A stretch of DNA of 64,000 bases from UBA995 sp035477115 (lineage in GTDB: Bacteria; Bacillota; Sulfobacillia; UBA995). The notes beneath the pieces were generated by a model. The model had not been told where the DNA came from. It was given only the letters and a program-made list of their open reading frames with translations, and did not search any database. Shown here piece by piece: positions 23,332-31,517 of the stretch. Numbering within the stretch: position 1 is the stretch's first letter; each line of letters opens with the position of its first letter. A program made the position numbers and the translations under genes. The stretch lies in assembly GCA_035477115.1 (NCBI GenBank), contig DATIKW010000023.1, positions 1 to 64,000 of the forward strand. Reading direction: 5' to 3'.

Positions 23332-24714
23332 TCAGAAATAGAGATCTCGCTCGCCGGACGCGATCCTGGCAAGTCGGGCCCTGGTCTCGTCCCGGGTCCG
23401 AGGTGAAGCTGTTTCGGCCAGATGGGCGTCCAGAACCCGCTCCCCAACCACTCGAGTCTGATCGGAAGCGTAATCCAGCAGATACTCCTTGAGCGTCAGT
23501 ATCGCGTTGGGCTGGCATACATCCTTTATCCGCCCGGTCTTCGCCAGTTCCATGAAGCGATCGCCGGTACGGCCCTGCCGATAACAGGCCGTACAGTAGC
23601 TGGGCAGGTACCCGGACTCAAGCAAGCGGCGGATGACTTCGTCCGGGCTTCGATGGTCCTCGACGGCGAACTGAGGAGCGGCAGGTTCACCCCGGCGGTA
23701 ACCACCCACCCCCGTGCAGGAGCCGGCGCTAATCTGGGATACTCCTGCCGCGAACAACTCGTCGCGAAGGTCCGGTTTCTCCCGGGTTGACAAGATCAGG
23801 CCGGTGTATGGCACGGCGAGCCTCAAGACGGCGACCAGTCGCTTGAAGTCGCGATCGGACACGGGATATGCCCGCAGTCCCGGATCCATGCCGGGTGCCG
23901 ATTTCAGGCGAGGCACCGAGATGGTGTGCGGTCCGGAGCCGAAACGGCTCTCGAGGTGAGCGGCGTGCGCCAATATCGCCAGAACTTCGAACCTGTGGTC
24001 ATACAGCCCGAACAGCGCACCGATGCCGACGTCGTCGAGCCCGCCGATCATGGCCCGGTCCATGGCTTCAAGATGCCAGTCATAGTCGGCTTTGGGGCCA
24101 CGGTGCAGCCGACTGTAGGTTGGCTGGTGATATGTCTCCTGAAACAGCACACAGGTGCCGATCCCCGCCGCCTTGAGCCGCCGGTAATCGTCCACGGCGG
24201 CCGCCGGGAGGTTCACGTTGACCCGGCGGATGCTGCCCTGCTGGTGGCTGGTAGCGTATATGGTGGCTATGGCTTCCAGGACGTAATCAAGCGGGCAGTG
24301 CTCGGAGTCCTCGCCCGTTTCGACCACCAGGCGCTTGTGGCCCATTCCTTCCAGGGCGATGACTTCCTCGGCGATCTGCGACGGCGACAGCCTCCGCCGG
24401 AGGAGCCCGCGGTTGTTCGCCCGATATCCGCAGTAAGCGCAGTCATTCACGCAGTAGTTGGAGATATACAGCGGGGCAAACAGGACTATGCGTTTGCCAT
24501 AGATGCGATCCTTGACCTGGCCCGCCGCGGCCAGCAGTTCTCCTTCCATCTCACCATCGTCCACCCATAGCAGGCACGCTGCTTCCTCCGGTGTCAGACC
24601 GACCGCTGTCCGGCCCTTCTCCAGGATATCGCGGGCGCGGTCCCGGGAAGCCCGGCGTCCCCCGTCCATCCAGTCAACGATCATCCGGGGATCAAGGACG
24701 CCGCCTGTCGCCAT
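23332..24714 (-). CDS. hydG: [FeFe] hydrogenase maturase HydG (radical SAM tyrosine lyase)
   Basis: 460 residues. The radical SAM motif NYCVNDCAYCGY is CX3CX2C. The C-terminal motif SYCTACYRQGRTGDRFM binds the auxiliary cluster. HydG splits tyrosine to supply CO and cyanide for the H-cluster. The ATG at 24714 is chosen because the family starts here and GAGGGGC lies upstream; the open frame before it is hydE shadow. It overlaps the end of hydE by 23 bases, consistent with coupled translation. Confidence 0.96.
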   Translation of the reverse strand: MATGGVLDPRMIVDWMDGGRRASRDRARDILEKGRTAVGLTPEEAACLLWVDDGEMEGELLAAAGQVKDRIYGKRIVLFAPLYISNYCVNDCAYCGYRANNRGLLRRRLSPSQIAEEVIALEGMGHKRLVVETGEDSEHCPLDYVLEAIATIYATSHQQGSIRRVNVNLPAAAVDDYRRLKAAGIGTCVLFQETYHQPTYSRLHRGPKADYDWHLEAMDRAMIGGLDDVGIGALFGLYDHRFEVLAILAHAAHLESRFGSGPHTISVPRLKSAPGMDPGLRAYPVSDRDFKRLVAVLRLAVPYTGLILSTREKPDLRDELFAAGVSQISAGSCTGVGGYRRGEPAAPQFAVEDHRSPDEVIRRLLESGYLPSYCTACYRQGRTGDRFMELAKTGRIKDVCQPNAILTLKEYLLDYASDQTRVVGERVLDAHLAETASPRTRDETRARLARIASGERDLYF

Positions 24715-25783
24715 TGCCGATCGCCCCTCTCGCCTGCCACTTCGGGCTGTCACCTCTGCCGTGTCCCATGCTCCGGCCGATAGCCTCGATACGACCCTGC
24801 AGGCAACCGAGGCAGTGTTCGGTGGTCTCATCCAGGCAGGCTTTGGCCGGATAAATCTCATATTGCCGCCGGTACTCGATGGGAGTCAGGTTGGGCATGA
24901 CCACGTTGGCTCCGGCCTGCAAGGCCAGCTCTCGGCCTTGCGGATGCAGAGTGGCCATGGCGGTGGTAGCCGCGATGTGCGCGGCGGGCAAGACGATCCG
25001 CGTGACCGCGACCACCCTGAGGGTGAGGTCAACCGAGCCGGGCTCGCTGCCGGCAAGGGGAGTCGAGGGATGGGGAATGAACGGTCCGGCTCCGACCATT
25101 TCCACATTGAGGTCGCGGAGGAGTATCACGTCTCGGGCCAACGAAGACAGCGTCTGCCCCGGCAATCCGATGATACAGCCGGATCCCACCTGGTACCCGA
25201 GACTGCGCAGCCAGGACAGTTGTCGGAGACGGTGCCTCAAGGTTCGCGCGGGACGCAGTCGGCGGTGGAGGATGGGGTCGCTGGTCTCGTGCTTGAGCAA
25301 GTAGCGGTCGGCCCCGGACCGCCGGAAGGCCTGCAGGTCGGCATACGACCGCTCCCCCAGCGAGAGGGTGACGGCGAGGGGTGTTTCCCGGGTAATGCCG
25401 GCTATGAGCCGGCTCAAAGTATCGCGATCGTACCAGGGATCCTCGCCCGACTGGAGCACGACCGTGCCCAGACCCAGAGTTGCGCCGCGCTTTGCCTGCT
25501 CGAGGATCGTTTCGGGGCTGAGACGGTACCTGCTTGCCCCGGAGTTCGAGGCCCGCAGGCCGCAGTAGTGGCAGTCAGCCTGGCAGTAGCTCGAGAATTC
25601 AATGACGCCCCGCAGGTGGACGGAGTCGCCCAACTCCCGGGCTCGGATCGTATCGGCCAACCGAAATAGCTGTCCTTGCGGCTCCGGCGCTTCCGCCGCC
25701 AGCAAAGCCGCGAGGTCAGACACATCGGCCTGATCCGGATCCCCGGCCACGCGCTTCAGGACGGCATCGAATGTCCCCCGCAT
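24692..25783 (-). CDS. hydE: [FeFe] hydrogenase maturase HydE (radical SAM)
   Basis: 363 residues. The radical SAM motif SYCQADCHYCGL is CX3CX2C, followed by QSGEDPWYD and GCIIGLPGQT. Cysteines in KACLDETTEHCLGC near the C-terminus could bind a second cluster as in some HydE proteins. HydE helps build the dithiolate bridge of the H-cluster. The ATG has GGGAGGG 8 bases upstream and the gene overlaps the upstream regulator by 28 bases. A short basic C-terminal extension lies over the hydG start. Confidence 0.95.
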   Translation of the reverse strand: MRGTFDAVLKRVAGDPDQADVSDLAALLAAEAPEPQGQLFRLADTIRARELGDSVHLRGVIEFSSYCQADCHYCGLRASNSGASRYRLSPETILEQAKRGATLGLGTVVLQSGEDPWYDRDTLSRLIAGITRETPLAVTLSLGERSYADLQAFRRSGADRYLLKHETSDPILHRRLRPARTLRHRLRQLSWLRSLGYQVGSGCIIGLPGQTLSSLARDVILLRDLNVEMVGAGPFIPHPSTPLAGSEPGSVDLTLRVVAVTRIVLPAAHIAATTAMATLHPQGRELALQAGANVVMPNLTPIEYRRQYEIYPAKACLDETTEHCLGCLQGRIEAIGRSMGHGRGDSPKWQARGAIGNGDRRRP

Positions 25784-26052
25784 GCGCCGGCCCTCCCTTC
25801 CGACGGCGCACTGGTGACAGCCGTCCGGATCCGCACTCCCTGTAGACTCCCCAGCTGCCCGCTGAGCGCCCCGATCGCGTCGGTGGTGCCGTCCACGATC
25901 AGGGCGATGACCGACACGCCGCGGCTGCGATAGGGAATCCCCATTCGGCCGACGATGATGGAGCTATAGCGCGTGAGGATGTCTTGCACTGCCTGGGCTG
26001 AGTGTTCAGGGCGTTCGACGATGATCCCGATCACTGCCAACCTCGACTCCAC
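25756..26052 (-). CDS. TM1266-family iron-only hydrogenase system regulator
   Basis: 98 residues, ACT-like fold. Segments AVIGIIVERPEHSAQAVQDIL, SSIIVGRMGIPYRSRGVSVIALIVDG and SGQLGSLQGVRIRTAV match small proteins annotated as putative regulators of the iron-only hydrogenase system, usually encoded with hydE or hydG. The function is not established experimentally as far as I know. The GTG start has GGGAGGT 8-9 bases upstream. The last 20 residues are an extension over the hydE start. It is the first gene after the structured leader at 26053-26180. Confidence 0.8.
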   Translation of the reverse strand: MESRLAVIGIIVERPEHSAQAVQDILTRYSSIIVGRMGIPYRSRGVSVIALIVDGTTDAIGALSGQLGSLQGVRIRTAVTSAPSEGRAGACGGHSMPS

Positions 26053-26180
26053 GCCGCATTACCTCCCCGCCGCTAAAATGAAGAACTCCGCCTGTCCGCG
26101 AAGGCCAGACGGAGTTGAGCGATATCCCCCCAACCGCTCCTCCCTCTCCGTCAGGCCGGAAAGCCCTTCGGCTCAGGACT
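26053..26180 (-). promoter_or_regulatory. Structured mRNA leader of the hydrogenase maturation unit (possible riboswitch or attenuator)
   Basis: The leader downstream of the -10 at 26187-26192 folds into ordered parts. Two small 5' stems (CTCAG/CTGAG, then GCCG/CGGC) are followed by an outer helix, GACGGAG (26146-26152) with CTCCGTC (26108-26114), that encloses an inner helix GAGCG/CGCTC (26117-26139 region). The CTCCGTC strand is also part of the terminator stem at 26084-26116, so the two folds exclude each other. This is the layout of a transcription attenuator. I do not recognise the aptamer as any riboswitch class I know. Confidence 0.55.
26073..26116 (-). terminator. Attenuator terminator stem in the maturation-unit leader
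   Basis: On the minus strand AACTCCGTCTG (26106-26116) pairs with CAGGCGGAGTT (26084-26094) with one G-U pair and an 11-base loop, followed by CTTCATTTT. It ends about 20 bases before the first gene's start and competes with the upstream GACGGAG strand for pairing. Confidence 0.6.
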
Positions 26181-26186
26181 GAGACC

Positions 26187-26192
26187 ATTATA
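26187..26192 (-). promoter_or_regulatory. -10 element of the hydrogenase maturation unit
   Basis: A perfect TATAAT on the minus strand, with the expected start 7 bases downstream at the beginning of the structured leader. The -35 region falls at the edge of the palindrome at 26213-26241 and has no good TTGACA match, so an activator or the GGG-TATAAT context may matter. Confidence 0.5.
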
Positions 26193-26212
26193 CCCGATAC
26201 CGTGCGATCTGG

Positions 26213-26241
26213 GTAGGGGCGGGTTCGGAACCCGCCCCTAC
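26213..26241. repeat. 29-bp palindromic repeat, copy 2
   Basis: GTAGGGGCGGGTTC and its exact reverse complement around one G. It matches 28 of 29 bases of the copy inside cysK (2278-2306). Here it follows the birA stop directly and borders the maturation-unit promoter, so it could also act as the birA terminator hairpin. Confidence 0.85.
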
Positions 26242-26242
26242 G

Positions 26243-27028
26243 TCAAAACCGCCCCTGCGCTGCCGGTCCCCGGCCGGCCGGGATCACCGTCACTTCTCCG
26301 GCGACCACCTCGCGCATCGAGCCGTCTTCCAACTCCAGCACCAGCTCGCCGAGGCTTCCCAGTTGGCGCGCCCGCCCTCGGATGATGCTGCATCCAGCGC
26401 TTACCGTGACCGCCTCACCTAGCATGCTGGAGGCGGCCTGCCACTCCCGCCTGACGCTCTCCCACTCGCCGGCTAACAGGCGGGAGTAGTCCCCGTCGAG
26501 TTCCTCCAGCACCGCTTCGGCGAGCGCGATCCGATCCGCCGGACAACCGGCGGCGGTCAGAGAGGTGGCGGCGGCCCGCAGCGATGGCGGCCACTGATCG
26601 TCGGCGACGGAGACGTTTATCCCCACACCCAAGACGACGAAAAACGACCGGTCCCCGGCCCTTGCCACCTCAGCCAGGATGCCGGCGAGCTTGCGTCCGT
26701 TCAGGAGCACATCGTTCGGCCACTTGAGGTCGCAGGCCAGGCCGGCGGTTCTCCGAATGGCCCGGGCGACGGAGAGCCCGGCGGTAATGGCAAGCCGTGG
26801 GGCCTGTTCCGGAGGGAAAGCAGGCCGGAGCAGGACGCTCATCCATACGCCGGCGCCGCCGGGAGAGTGCCAACTGCGTCCCAGCCGGCCTCGGCCCGAT
26901 GACTGCTCGTCGGCCAAGACGGCCAGTCCCTCCGGCCACCCCTGATGCCCGAACTCCCCTACGGTGGTGCTGGTAGACGGCAAGGTCGCGTAACGGAGAA
27001 GTGGCCTACCCAGGCGTATAGCCCTCAA
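26243..27028 (-). CDS. birA: Biotin--[acetyl-CoA-carboxylase] ligase, no DNA-binding domain
   Basis: 261 residues. The ATP/biotin loop is ADEQSSGRGRLGRSWHSP; KWPNDVLLNGRKLAGIL and VVLGVGINV follow. It activates biotin with ATP and joins it to carrier lysines. It lacks the N-terminal winged helix of the regulatory BirA type and starts directly with the catalytic domain. The SH3-like C-terminal domain is present. Its start overlaps the fchA stop by 4 bases. The stop is next to a 29-bp palindrome. Confidence 0.93.
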   Translation of the reverse strand: MRAIRLGRPLLRYATLPSTSTTVGEFGHQGWPEGLAVLADEQSSGRGRLGRSWHSPGGAGVWMSVLLRPAFPPEQAPRLAITAGLSVARAIRRTAGLACDLKWPNDVLLNGRKLAGILAEVARAGDRSFFVVLGVGINVSVADDQWPPSLRAAATSLTAAGCPADRIALAEAVLEELDGDYSRLLAGEWESVRREWQAASSMLGEAVTVSAGCSIIRGRARQLGSLGELVLELEDGSMREVVAGEVTVIPAGRGPAAQGRF

Positions 27029-27603
27029 CTCCTCGCCAGCGCCTCCGCCCGCTCGCGAAGCGAGTCTCGGATCTCGCTCTCCCGCATCGACTCGAGGTTC
27101 ACGGTGACGTTGGCCAGGGCGCCTTCGAGGGCAGCTTGGGCCAGGGATGCTGCTACCTTCGCATCGGTTGCGGCCGGACGATAGCCTTCCCGTTCCAGGC
27201 AGACCGCGATGGCCAGGATGTCCCTGGCCAGACCGGCAACTTCCAGCGGGACCGATGCCGCTTGCTGCAGGGCCGCGTCGACGGCCGCCCGGCGCTGGGT
27301 CTTGTCGGCAGGAGTCTCCCGCGGAAGCCGATAGGCCGCCAGCACGGCCCGATATGCTTCGGTATCGGCCTCGGCCAACTCGAGCAGCCGCCGCCGTACC
27401 GAGTCCACCTGGTGGAGCCAGGGCTCGAAGCGGGCTGCCGGACCGGCCTCTCTAGCCAAGGAGAGCCGCAGGACCATCCCGGCAAGCGCGGCGGCGAGAC
27501 ATCCCGCGAGCGCGGCGGCAGTGCCGCCACCCGGAACCGGTGCTTCTGACGCCAGTTCGTCGAGAAAACGCCCAACGCTCATCTGACCAAATCCGAGGGC
27601 CAA
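27025..27603 (-). CDS. fchA: Formimidoyl-THF cyclodeaminase / methenyl-THF cyclohydrolase family protein
   Basis: 192 residues. The N-terminal FLDELASEAPVPGGGTAAAL is the signature of the cyclodeaminase/cyclohydrolase family, and the rest is all-helical. It converts 5-formimino-THF to methenyl-THF with ammonia release, or hydrolyses methenyl-THF. The TTG at 27603 is preferred because GAGGAGG lies 7 bases upstream; the ATG at 27582 has none. ftcD, the enzyme that supplies its substrate, is 500 bases upstream on the same strand, separated by gene remnants. It overlaps birA by 4 bases. Confidence 0.88.
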   Translation of the reverse strand: MALGFGQMSVGRFLDELASEAPVPGGGTAAALAGCLAAALAGMVLRLSLAREAGPAARFEPWLHQVDSVRRRLLELAEADTEAYRAVLAAYRLPRETPADKTQRRAAVDAALQQAASVPLEVAGLARDILAIAVCLEREGYRPAATDAKVAASLAQAALEGALANVTVNLESMRESEIRDSLRERAEALARS

Positions 27604-27615
27604 CCCTCAACCTCC

Positions 27616-27819
27616 TCAAGCGGGATCCAGGTAGTTCCGGCGTATTGCCGCAATGGCTAACCGCAGTGCTCCAGGAAGGCGCCCGGCGCTCTCGAACACC
27701 TGAACTGCCGTGGACTCATCGTACGTGTGAGCGGTGCGGTTCCGGTCTTCTAGCATTTCGAACCAGAGATCAATGTCGCCTGTCAAGCGAAGAGCGACTT
27801 CTGCCCTTTTCTCTCCCAT
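27616..27819 (-). pseudogene. Remnant of a HEPN (HI0074-like) protein
   Basis: 67 residues matching only the C-terminal half of HI0074-like HEPN proteins: WFEMLEDRNRTAHTYDESTAVQVFE carries the RNxxxH-type motif (RNRTAH). The family is normally about 130 residues and the usual N-terminal helices are absent. Upstream in the same frame there is no homologous sequence. It overlaps the preceding fragment in another frame. The pair looks like the debris of a minimal nucleotidyltransferase/HEPN toxin-antitoxin system. A short functional protein cannot be excluded. Confidence 0.55.
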
Positions 27820-28040
27820 ACTTCCACCTTCTTCAGGGCATGCCTGGCAAAGTCCTCTGAAGCACTCCGAAAATCCACAAGGTCCACCCTCCCCGGTTCA
27901 GACTCGGCCACCCGATAGCCGAGTTTCTTCCACGCGTGCCACTCGGCTCGGCGCTGCAAGGGGTCTTGTGCTCGCAACCGGATAAAGCTCTTTCGCTCTT
28001 GCCGCCCTGTTTTTTCCACGGTCATCACCCGCATGTCCAC
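27783..28040 (-). pseudogene. Possible remnant of a minimal nucleotidyltransferase
   Basis: 85 residues. The segment RVDLVDFRSASEDFARHALKKVEVWERKG resembles the C-terminal part of minimal nucleotidyltransferases (the VDLVD strand and following helix), but the catalytic GSxARG and DxD region is missing and the N-terminal half matches nothing I recognise. Its order, before a HEPN fragment on the same strand, is that of the HI0073/HI0074 pair. The assignment is tentative. Confidence 0.35.
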
Positions 28041-28111
28041 GGGAATGGCGCCCTTCTTAGCGTATCATGCCTGGGGATACATGGCGATACACGTGCACAC
28101 GCTGTCTGTCC

Positions 28112-29017
28112 TCAGCCGTTTTCGTCCAACAGGCGCAATTCCAATACCTGGTCGGGACGAAACCCGGACAAGCGCAGCGAATTGGCCGCCTCCTCCAGCA
28201 AGGCCTCGGCCGGGACGAGCCCCACTACCTCGCTCTCAACGACCGAGACACCGCAGACCTTGGCCGCGTGGGCCACCGCCCGGTAGGCTTCCCCGATCGA
28301 CGTGCGCCGAAAGTCGGTGAGGTTCATTGAGACTTGGGTCAGACCACGCTCGGCCAGGGACAAGCCGATGGCCTTGACGGCGGGCAGGCCGCCGCTGGAC
28401 TCACGGATCTCGCGGGCAATCTTCCGGGCAATCCCCAGATCAGCGGTATCCAAGTTGACATTGAAGGCGATCAGCGGCCCCCGAGCGCCGACAGCCGTGG
28501 CCCCAGCGGTGGGATGGATTCGCGCCGGACCGTAGTCGGGAGTGCGCTCCGGCTTGCCGATGACCGCCGCCAGACCCTCGAACTGCCCCTCGCGCACCCG
28601 GCTCAAATCGCGGTTGGCCGGCCGGGTAGCGGCTTCCCCATACAGGTACACCGGCAGGTCGTATTCAGCACCCAGTTCCGCGGCCAAGCGGCGGGCGGCC
28701 GCCGCCGCATCGGCCATGGTCAGTCCGGTCAAGGGAATCAGCGGGATTACGTCCATGGCGCCTATGCGGGGATGGGATCCCTGGTGTACCCGCAAGTCGA
28801 TGTGGCGGAGGGCCCGCGCGGTCATTGCCTTGACGGCTTCCAATACGGCTTCCGGCTCGCCGACCAAGGTCACGACTGACCGGTTGTGATCGGGATCGGA
28901 GGACCAATCCAGGACCCGCACGCCTGGCGAGGCGGTCGCTGCCGCCACGATGTCCCTCACTACATCGGGTCTGCGACCTTCACTGAAGTTCGGTACGCTC
29001 TCGAGCAGACGGGCCAT
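28112..29017 (-). CDS. ftcD: Glutamate formimidoyltransferase
   Basis: 301 residues. The start LLESVPNFSEGR and HQGSHPRIGAMDVIPL, YLYGEAA and FNVNLDT are family signatures. It moves the formimino group from formiminoglutamate to tetrahydrofolate, giving 5-formimino-THF for the cyclodeaminase fchA. The ATG at 29017 has GGAGGT 6 bases upstream. It is 38 bases after the M20 amidohydrolase gene. No other histidine-degradation gene lies in the window, so the source of formiminoglutamate or formiminoglycine is unknown. Confidence 0.92.
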   Translation of the reverse strand: MARLLESVPNFSEGRRPDVVRDIVAAATASPGVRVLDWSSDPDHNRSVVTLVGEPEAVLEAVKAMTARALRHIDLRVHQGSHPRIGAMDVIPLIPLTGLTMADAAAAARRLAAELGAEYDLPVYLYGEAATRPANRDLSRVREGQFEGLAAVIGKPERTPDYGPARIHPTAGATAVGARGPLIAFNVNLDTADLGIARKIAREIRESSGGLPAVKAIGLSLAERGLTQVSMNLTDFRRTSIGEAYRAVAHAAKVCGVSVVESEVVGLVPAEALLEEAANSLRLSGFRPDQVLELRLLDENG

Positions 29018-29055
29018 CCCTGCACCTCCGAATGATGTCGGGCGAGTGTGAGCCG

Positions 29056-30261
29056 TCACCGCAAGGCCGGTCCCGCCCGGTGCTCCTCCCAGGCAGCATG
29101 GGCAGCGGCGACCAGTGCAGGGTCCCCAATGAGGTGCAGGCCTGCCGCCGCGAGGACCAGGGCCGCTTCGTGCATGGCTGCTTCCCCGGCCGGCGAACCC
29201 GATGCCGCTGTGAACTCGGGGCTGTGGACGGCCACCTCCCGCGGGGCGATGGCCATCGTGAAGGCGGCCGAAGGACAGGCGTGTGAGACATTGCCGAAGT
29301 CGGTGGAACCCCGCATGCCGGTATCAAGCGGGGGCTCCACGGCGACGCCGGCTTGCGACAATGACTGAAGCAGGCATCCTTCCAGCGGGGCGTTGGGTAT
29401 GATCTCCAAATAGCTGTCTTCGGTATGGATCGTGAGCGATGCGCCGGTGGCCAGGGCGGCCGCGCGCGCGCAGTTCTCCAGGCGTGCGAGAGTTGAACTC
29501 ACCACACCGATGCTACTCGCTCGCACGTAGAAGTATGCTTCCGCGGCGTCGGGCACGATGTTGGGCGCCACTCCGCCGCGGGTGATGATGCCGTGAATGC
29601 GTACATCCTCGGTTACATGCTGCCGCAGAGCATTCGCGTTGTTGAAAGTCTGAATGACCGCATCCAGCGCATTGATCCCCTCGTGGGGAGAAGCAGCAGC
29701 ATGGGCCGCTTTGCCCTGGAAGGCAAACCGGATGGGAGTCAGCGCCAGGGATGTGCCTCCCACCCGCGTGGAGGTGGCCGGGTGCATCATGAGTACGGCA
29801 TCCAGTCCGCGAAACATGCCCGCCGCCAGCAACTTCAGCTTGCCTCCACCCACCTCCTCGGCAGGGGTGCCCAGGACCAACACTTCGCCATCAAGCCCCC
29901 CTTCGAGCATGACCTGACGCAAGGTCGCCCCGGCGCCCGCCGCAGCCGCGCCGATGAGGTTGTGCCCACAGGCGTGTCCCAGTTCGGGCAGGGCATCATA
30001 TTCGGCCAGGTAGGCGATAGCAGGGCCCCCCTTGCCGCTCGACCACTCCGCCCGGAAAGCGGTCCCAATCCCGCCGGCCGGAGCCGTGACGCGGAAACCC
30101 TCCCCGGCCAGGTACTCACCTAGCCAGCGGGCGGCCTTGACTTCGACCCAGCCCTCCTCGGGGTTGGCGTGGATAGCCGAGGACAGCCGACTGAGTCGCT
30201 GTCGGCGCGCATCCCGAGCCAAGCGTGCCGCTTCCCATAGTTTCTCTCCCAGCAATCCCAT
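29056..30261 (-). CDS. M20-family amidohydrolase (AbgB/ACY1-like)
   Basis: 401 residues. Metal ligands and catalytic residues are in YDALPELGHACGHNL and GTPAEEVGGGK; a dimerisation domain is inserted (GKAAHAAASPHEGINALDAV), and GSTDFGNVSHACPS resembles aminobenzoyl-glutamate hydrolase subunit B. Such enzymes cleave amide bonds of N-acyl amino acids, including folate breakdown products, which would suit the neighbouring folate-linked genes; the substrate is inferred. The ATG at 30261 has GGTGAGGAGG 4 bases upstream. The upstream MFS reading frame runs 146 bases into this gene. Confidence 0.85.
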   Translation of the reverse strand: MGLLGEKLWEAARLARDARRQRLSRLSSAIHANPEEGWVEVKAARWLGEYLAGEGFRVTAPAGGIGTAFRAEWSSGKGGPAIAYLAEYDALPELGHACGHNLIGAAAAGAGATLRQVMLEGGLDGEVLVLGTPAEEVGGGKLKLLAAGMFRGLDAVLMMHPATSTRVGGTSLALTPIRFAFQGKAAHAAASPHEGINALDAVIQTFNNANALRQHVTEDVRIHGIITRGGVAPNIVPDAAEAYFYVRASSIGVVSSTLARLENCARAAALATGASLTIHTEDSYLEIIPNAPLEGCLLQSLSQAGVAVEPPLDTGMRGSTDFGNVSHACPSAAFTMAIAPREVAVHSPEFTAASGSPAGEAAMHEAALVLAAAGLHLIGDPALVAAAHAAWEEHRAGPALR

Positions 30262-31462
30262 CTGCCTCCTCACCCCGAAAGGCGTTCCGTGAACAACCGG
30301 GTAAGCCTTCCCCGGGCGGCTCCCGAGATCCTCCCCGCAGTAACAGCATCACCGCTAGCATGGCAGCCAACATACCTGACGTCGCCACGGCCGTCATACC
30401 CCCGCTATCCCATAGCCAGGCGCCGGCCGCCGCCATGGTGATCCCGCCCATGCCGTATCCCAGGTTCGCGGACGCCATGGCTCGTCCCCGATCGACCCCT
30501 GGCGACTCGAGGACCCACGCCTGAAAGGATACCCACCCCAGTTCCAGGCAGAAGGTCATCGCCGCCGCCCAGCCGGCTACCTCCCAGGGATCCGATGCGC
30601 CGCGCAAGGCCATCATGACCAGAGAAAGCAGGGAGAATCCCAGTCCGGCAGCAACCCGCTTCCCCCATCGATCGGCCAGGCAGCCGCCGGCCAGACCGCC
30701 CACCAGTCCGGCCGCCGCACAGCAGGCAAACAGGTATCCCACGGCCTCGGCCGACCATCCGAACTGCGTCTTCTGATGGGTGGAGAGGAAGAAGAACACC
30801 CCGGTCGGCCCCAGTATAGCCAGCCAGGCGATGCCGAGCACCGCCCCTCCGACTTGCCCCCCGGCTGACTCCCGCCGCGACAAAGGACCCGAAGCAGGCA
30901 GACTGGTGGTCAATCCCAGACACCCGATGCCCGCCAAAGCCAGTCCGGCAAAGAAAGCCCGGCTTCCCTGGTCCCCGATCACCTTCACCGCAAACGGAAT
31001 CCCCGCTACTCCCGCAAGACTCCACGCTGACCGGACCAGACCCAGTCCCCTTCCCCGTCGTGAGCTGGCCAGGTGTCCGGCAAGGTAGGCGCTCGCGGCG
31101 GGCACGAACAAGGCCGAGCCAAGCCCGGTCACGAATCGAGCTGCGAGGAAAGCGTTGAAGGAAAGCGCGTAAGCCGAGAGGATGCAGCCCGCGACGAAGA
31201 CCGCGATTCCTCCCGCGAGGGCGGATTTTTCTTTGCCGGCGTACATGGGGGCAAGGCGCGGCCCGAACATGAGCGCCAACTGGAAGGCGCCGGAAACCAG
31301 GATGATCCTGCCGGGATCGACTTGGAACCGCCGGGCGAGTTGCGGGAATACCGGTGACAGGGCCTGGCCATCCAGGGCCACCACCAGGAAGCACAGGAAG
31401 ATGACCACCAGGATAGAGCGCTCGTCCGTGGGCATCCGACATCGCATCACCAGCAGGCGCAC
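30116..31462 (-). CDS. MFS transporter with abnormal C-terminal read-through
   Basis: 448 residues, about 12 hydrophobic segments (from ILVVIFLCFLVVALDGQ to AAMLAVMLLLRG). The MFS motif after helix 2 is weak (YAGKEKSAL). The substrate is unknown; context with an amidohydrolase and ftcD suggests uptake of an amino acid or folate derivative. Hydrophobic sequence ends near residue 380. The remaining 70 residues are Gly/Arg/Pro-rich and the last 48 are read from within the next gene, so a normal stop seems to have been lost, by frameshift or sequencing error. The GTG start has GGGGGA about 8 bases upstream. Confidence 0.8.
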   Translation of the reverse strand: MRLLVMRCRMPTDERSILVVIFLCFLVVALDGQALSPVFPQLARRFQVDPGRIILVSGAFQLALMFGPRLAPMYAGKEKSALAGGIAVFVAGCILSAYALSFNAFLAARFVTGLGSALFVPAASAYLAGHLASSRRGRGLGLVRSAWSLAGVAGIPFAVKVIGDQGSRAFFAGLALAGIGCLGLTTSLPASGPLSRRESAGGQVGGAVLGIAWLAILGPTGVFFFLSTHQKTQFGWSAEAVGYLFACCAAAGLVGGLAGGCLADRWGKRVAAGLGFSLLSLVMMALRGASDPWEVAGWAAAMTFCLELGWVSFQAWVLESPGVDRGRAMASANLGYGMGGITMAAAGAWLWDSGGMTAVATSGMLAAMLAVMLLLRGGSREPPGEGLPGCSRNAFRGEEADGIAGRETMGSGTLGSGCAPTATQSAVLGYPRQPRGGLGRSQGRPLAR

Positions 31463-31517
31463 GCGGTAGGTCCCCCGTCAAGCCTATGCCGGTGACCGGG
31501 GCCCGAAGACGCTCGGG

